Shown in pieces: positions 63,862-64,000 of a stretch of 64,000 bases of DNA. Numbering within the stretch: the first letter of the stretch is position 1; every line of letters begins with the position of its first letter. Origin of the DNA: Emiliania huxleyi CCMP1516 (taxonomy: Eukaryota; Haptophyta; Isochrysidales; Noelaerhabdaceae). Below the pieces are notes generated by a model. The model searched no databases and was not told the origin of the DNA. It saw nothing but the letters and a program-made list of their open reading frames with translations. The translations under genes were made by a program, and so were the position numbers. The DNA is taken from contig NW_005201912.1 in NCBI RefSeq assembly GCF_000372725.1, positions 253,711 through 317,710 on the forward strand. Direction: 5' to 3'.

Positions 63862-64000
63862 ATGGAGGTGGCGAGGGCCGAGGAGCTCTACGGGGAGCTG
63901 CGCGAGCGCGCGCCCCAGCACTGCCGCCGTGGCGGCAAGTGGGCGCGCGAGAAGTTCGTGATGGCGGTGCAGGGAGGGAGAGTTCCCGCGCGCGCGAGGG
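63862..64000 (+). CDS. Start of an unknown gene, cut by the window edge
   Basis: ATG at 63862 opens a helical, charged sequence (MEVARAEELYGELRERAPQH, then GGKWAREKFVMAVQ). A donor-like GGTGCAG/GGAGGG region follows near 63965, so the first exon may end about there. Family not recognisable from this length. Confidence 0.4.
   Translation, partial: MEVARAEELYGELRERAPQHCRRGGKWAREKFVMAVQGGRVPARAR

Overview
This is a GC-rich nuclear window from a eukaryote, most likely a haptophyte-type alga (for example a prymnesiophyte). The reasons are dense short introns, many with GC-AG borders that restore conserved protein motifs exactly; serine/proline-rich secreted proteins; large multidomain signalling proteins; a thioredoxin-like protein with a possible plastid-type leader; and minisatellites throughout. 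The assignment is inference from style, because no rRNA or organelle marker is present.

Layout. 1-0.9 kb: 3' part of a SAM-domain gene. 1.8-3 kb: unknown protein (-). 5.2-6.2 kb: DTW-domain RNA-modification enzyme (+). 7.1-7.8 kb: SET protein (-). 9.0-9.6 kb: GNAT acetyltransferase (+). 9.9-11.7 kb: PAPS-transporter-like carrier (-). 13.1-15.2 kb: SLC43-like MFS carrier (+). 16.2-19.4 kb: small and possibly decayed genes with a TA-flanked DNA element and CTGACAGC arrays. 20.3-25.8 kb: chromodomain/exonuclease-like gene (-) with a 1.7-kb minisatellite. 26.9-29.3 kb: RecQ helicase (-). 30.2-34.9 kb: a small unknown, a glycosyltransferase-like gene and a SAP gene (all -). 36.1-44.4 kb: one very large (-) gene joining an IQ motif, PfkB/ribokinase, ankyrin repeats, protein kinase and CHAT protease-like domain. 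45.3-51.9 kb: a (+) gene for a transmembrane protein with Cys-rich and RCC1-like repeats outside and an ADP-ribosyltransferase domain inside. 52-53.4 kb: secreted kelch-like protein (-). 53.8-54.6 kb: thioredoxin-like (+). 55.1-57.3 kb: duplicated sulfotransferase-like protein (+). 57.5-60.5 kb: many-exon unknown secreted protein (+). 61-63.8 kb: MFS carrier (-). 63.9 kb: start of another gene (+).

The strongest cross-cutting signal is in the introns. About 19 of them, in seven genes, are mostly 64-76 bp long (or multiples and expansions of that), and exon sequence is copied at both ends, so that the intron starts with GC or GT and the last base pair before the second copy is AG. Several share filler families (ATATCTCCCC arrays, GATCTCGG-type arrays, a CGTCTCTTCACACC motif). 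This looks like recent introner-like intron gain. The two genes most worth following as new biology are the divergently transcribed pair at 36.1-51.9 kb: the kinase-CHAT fusion and the receptor-like ADP-ribosyltransferase, which share an upstream region holding a 220-bp inverted-repeat element.
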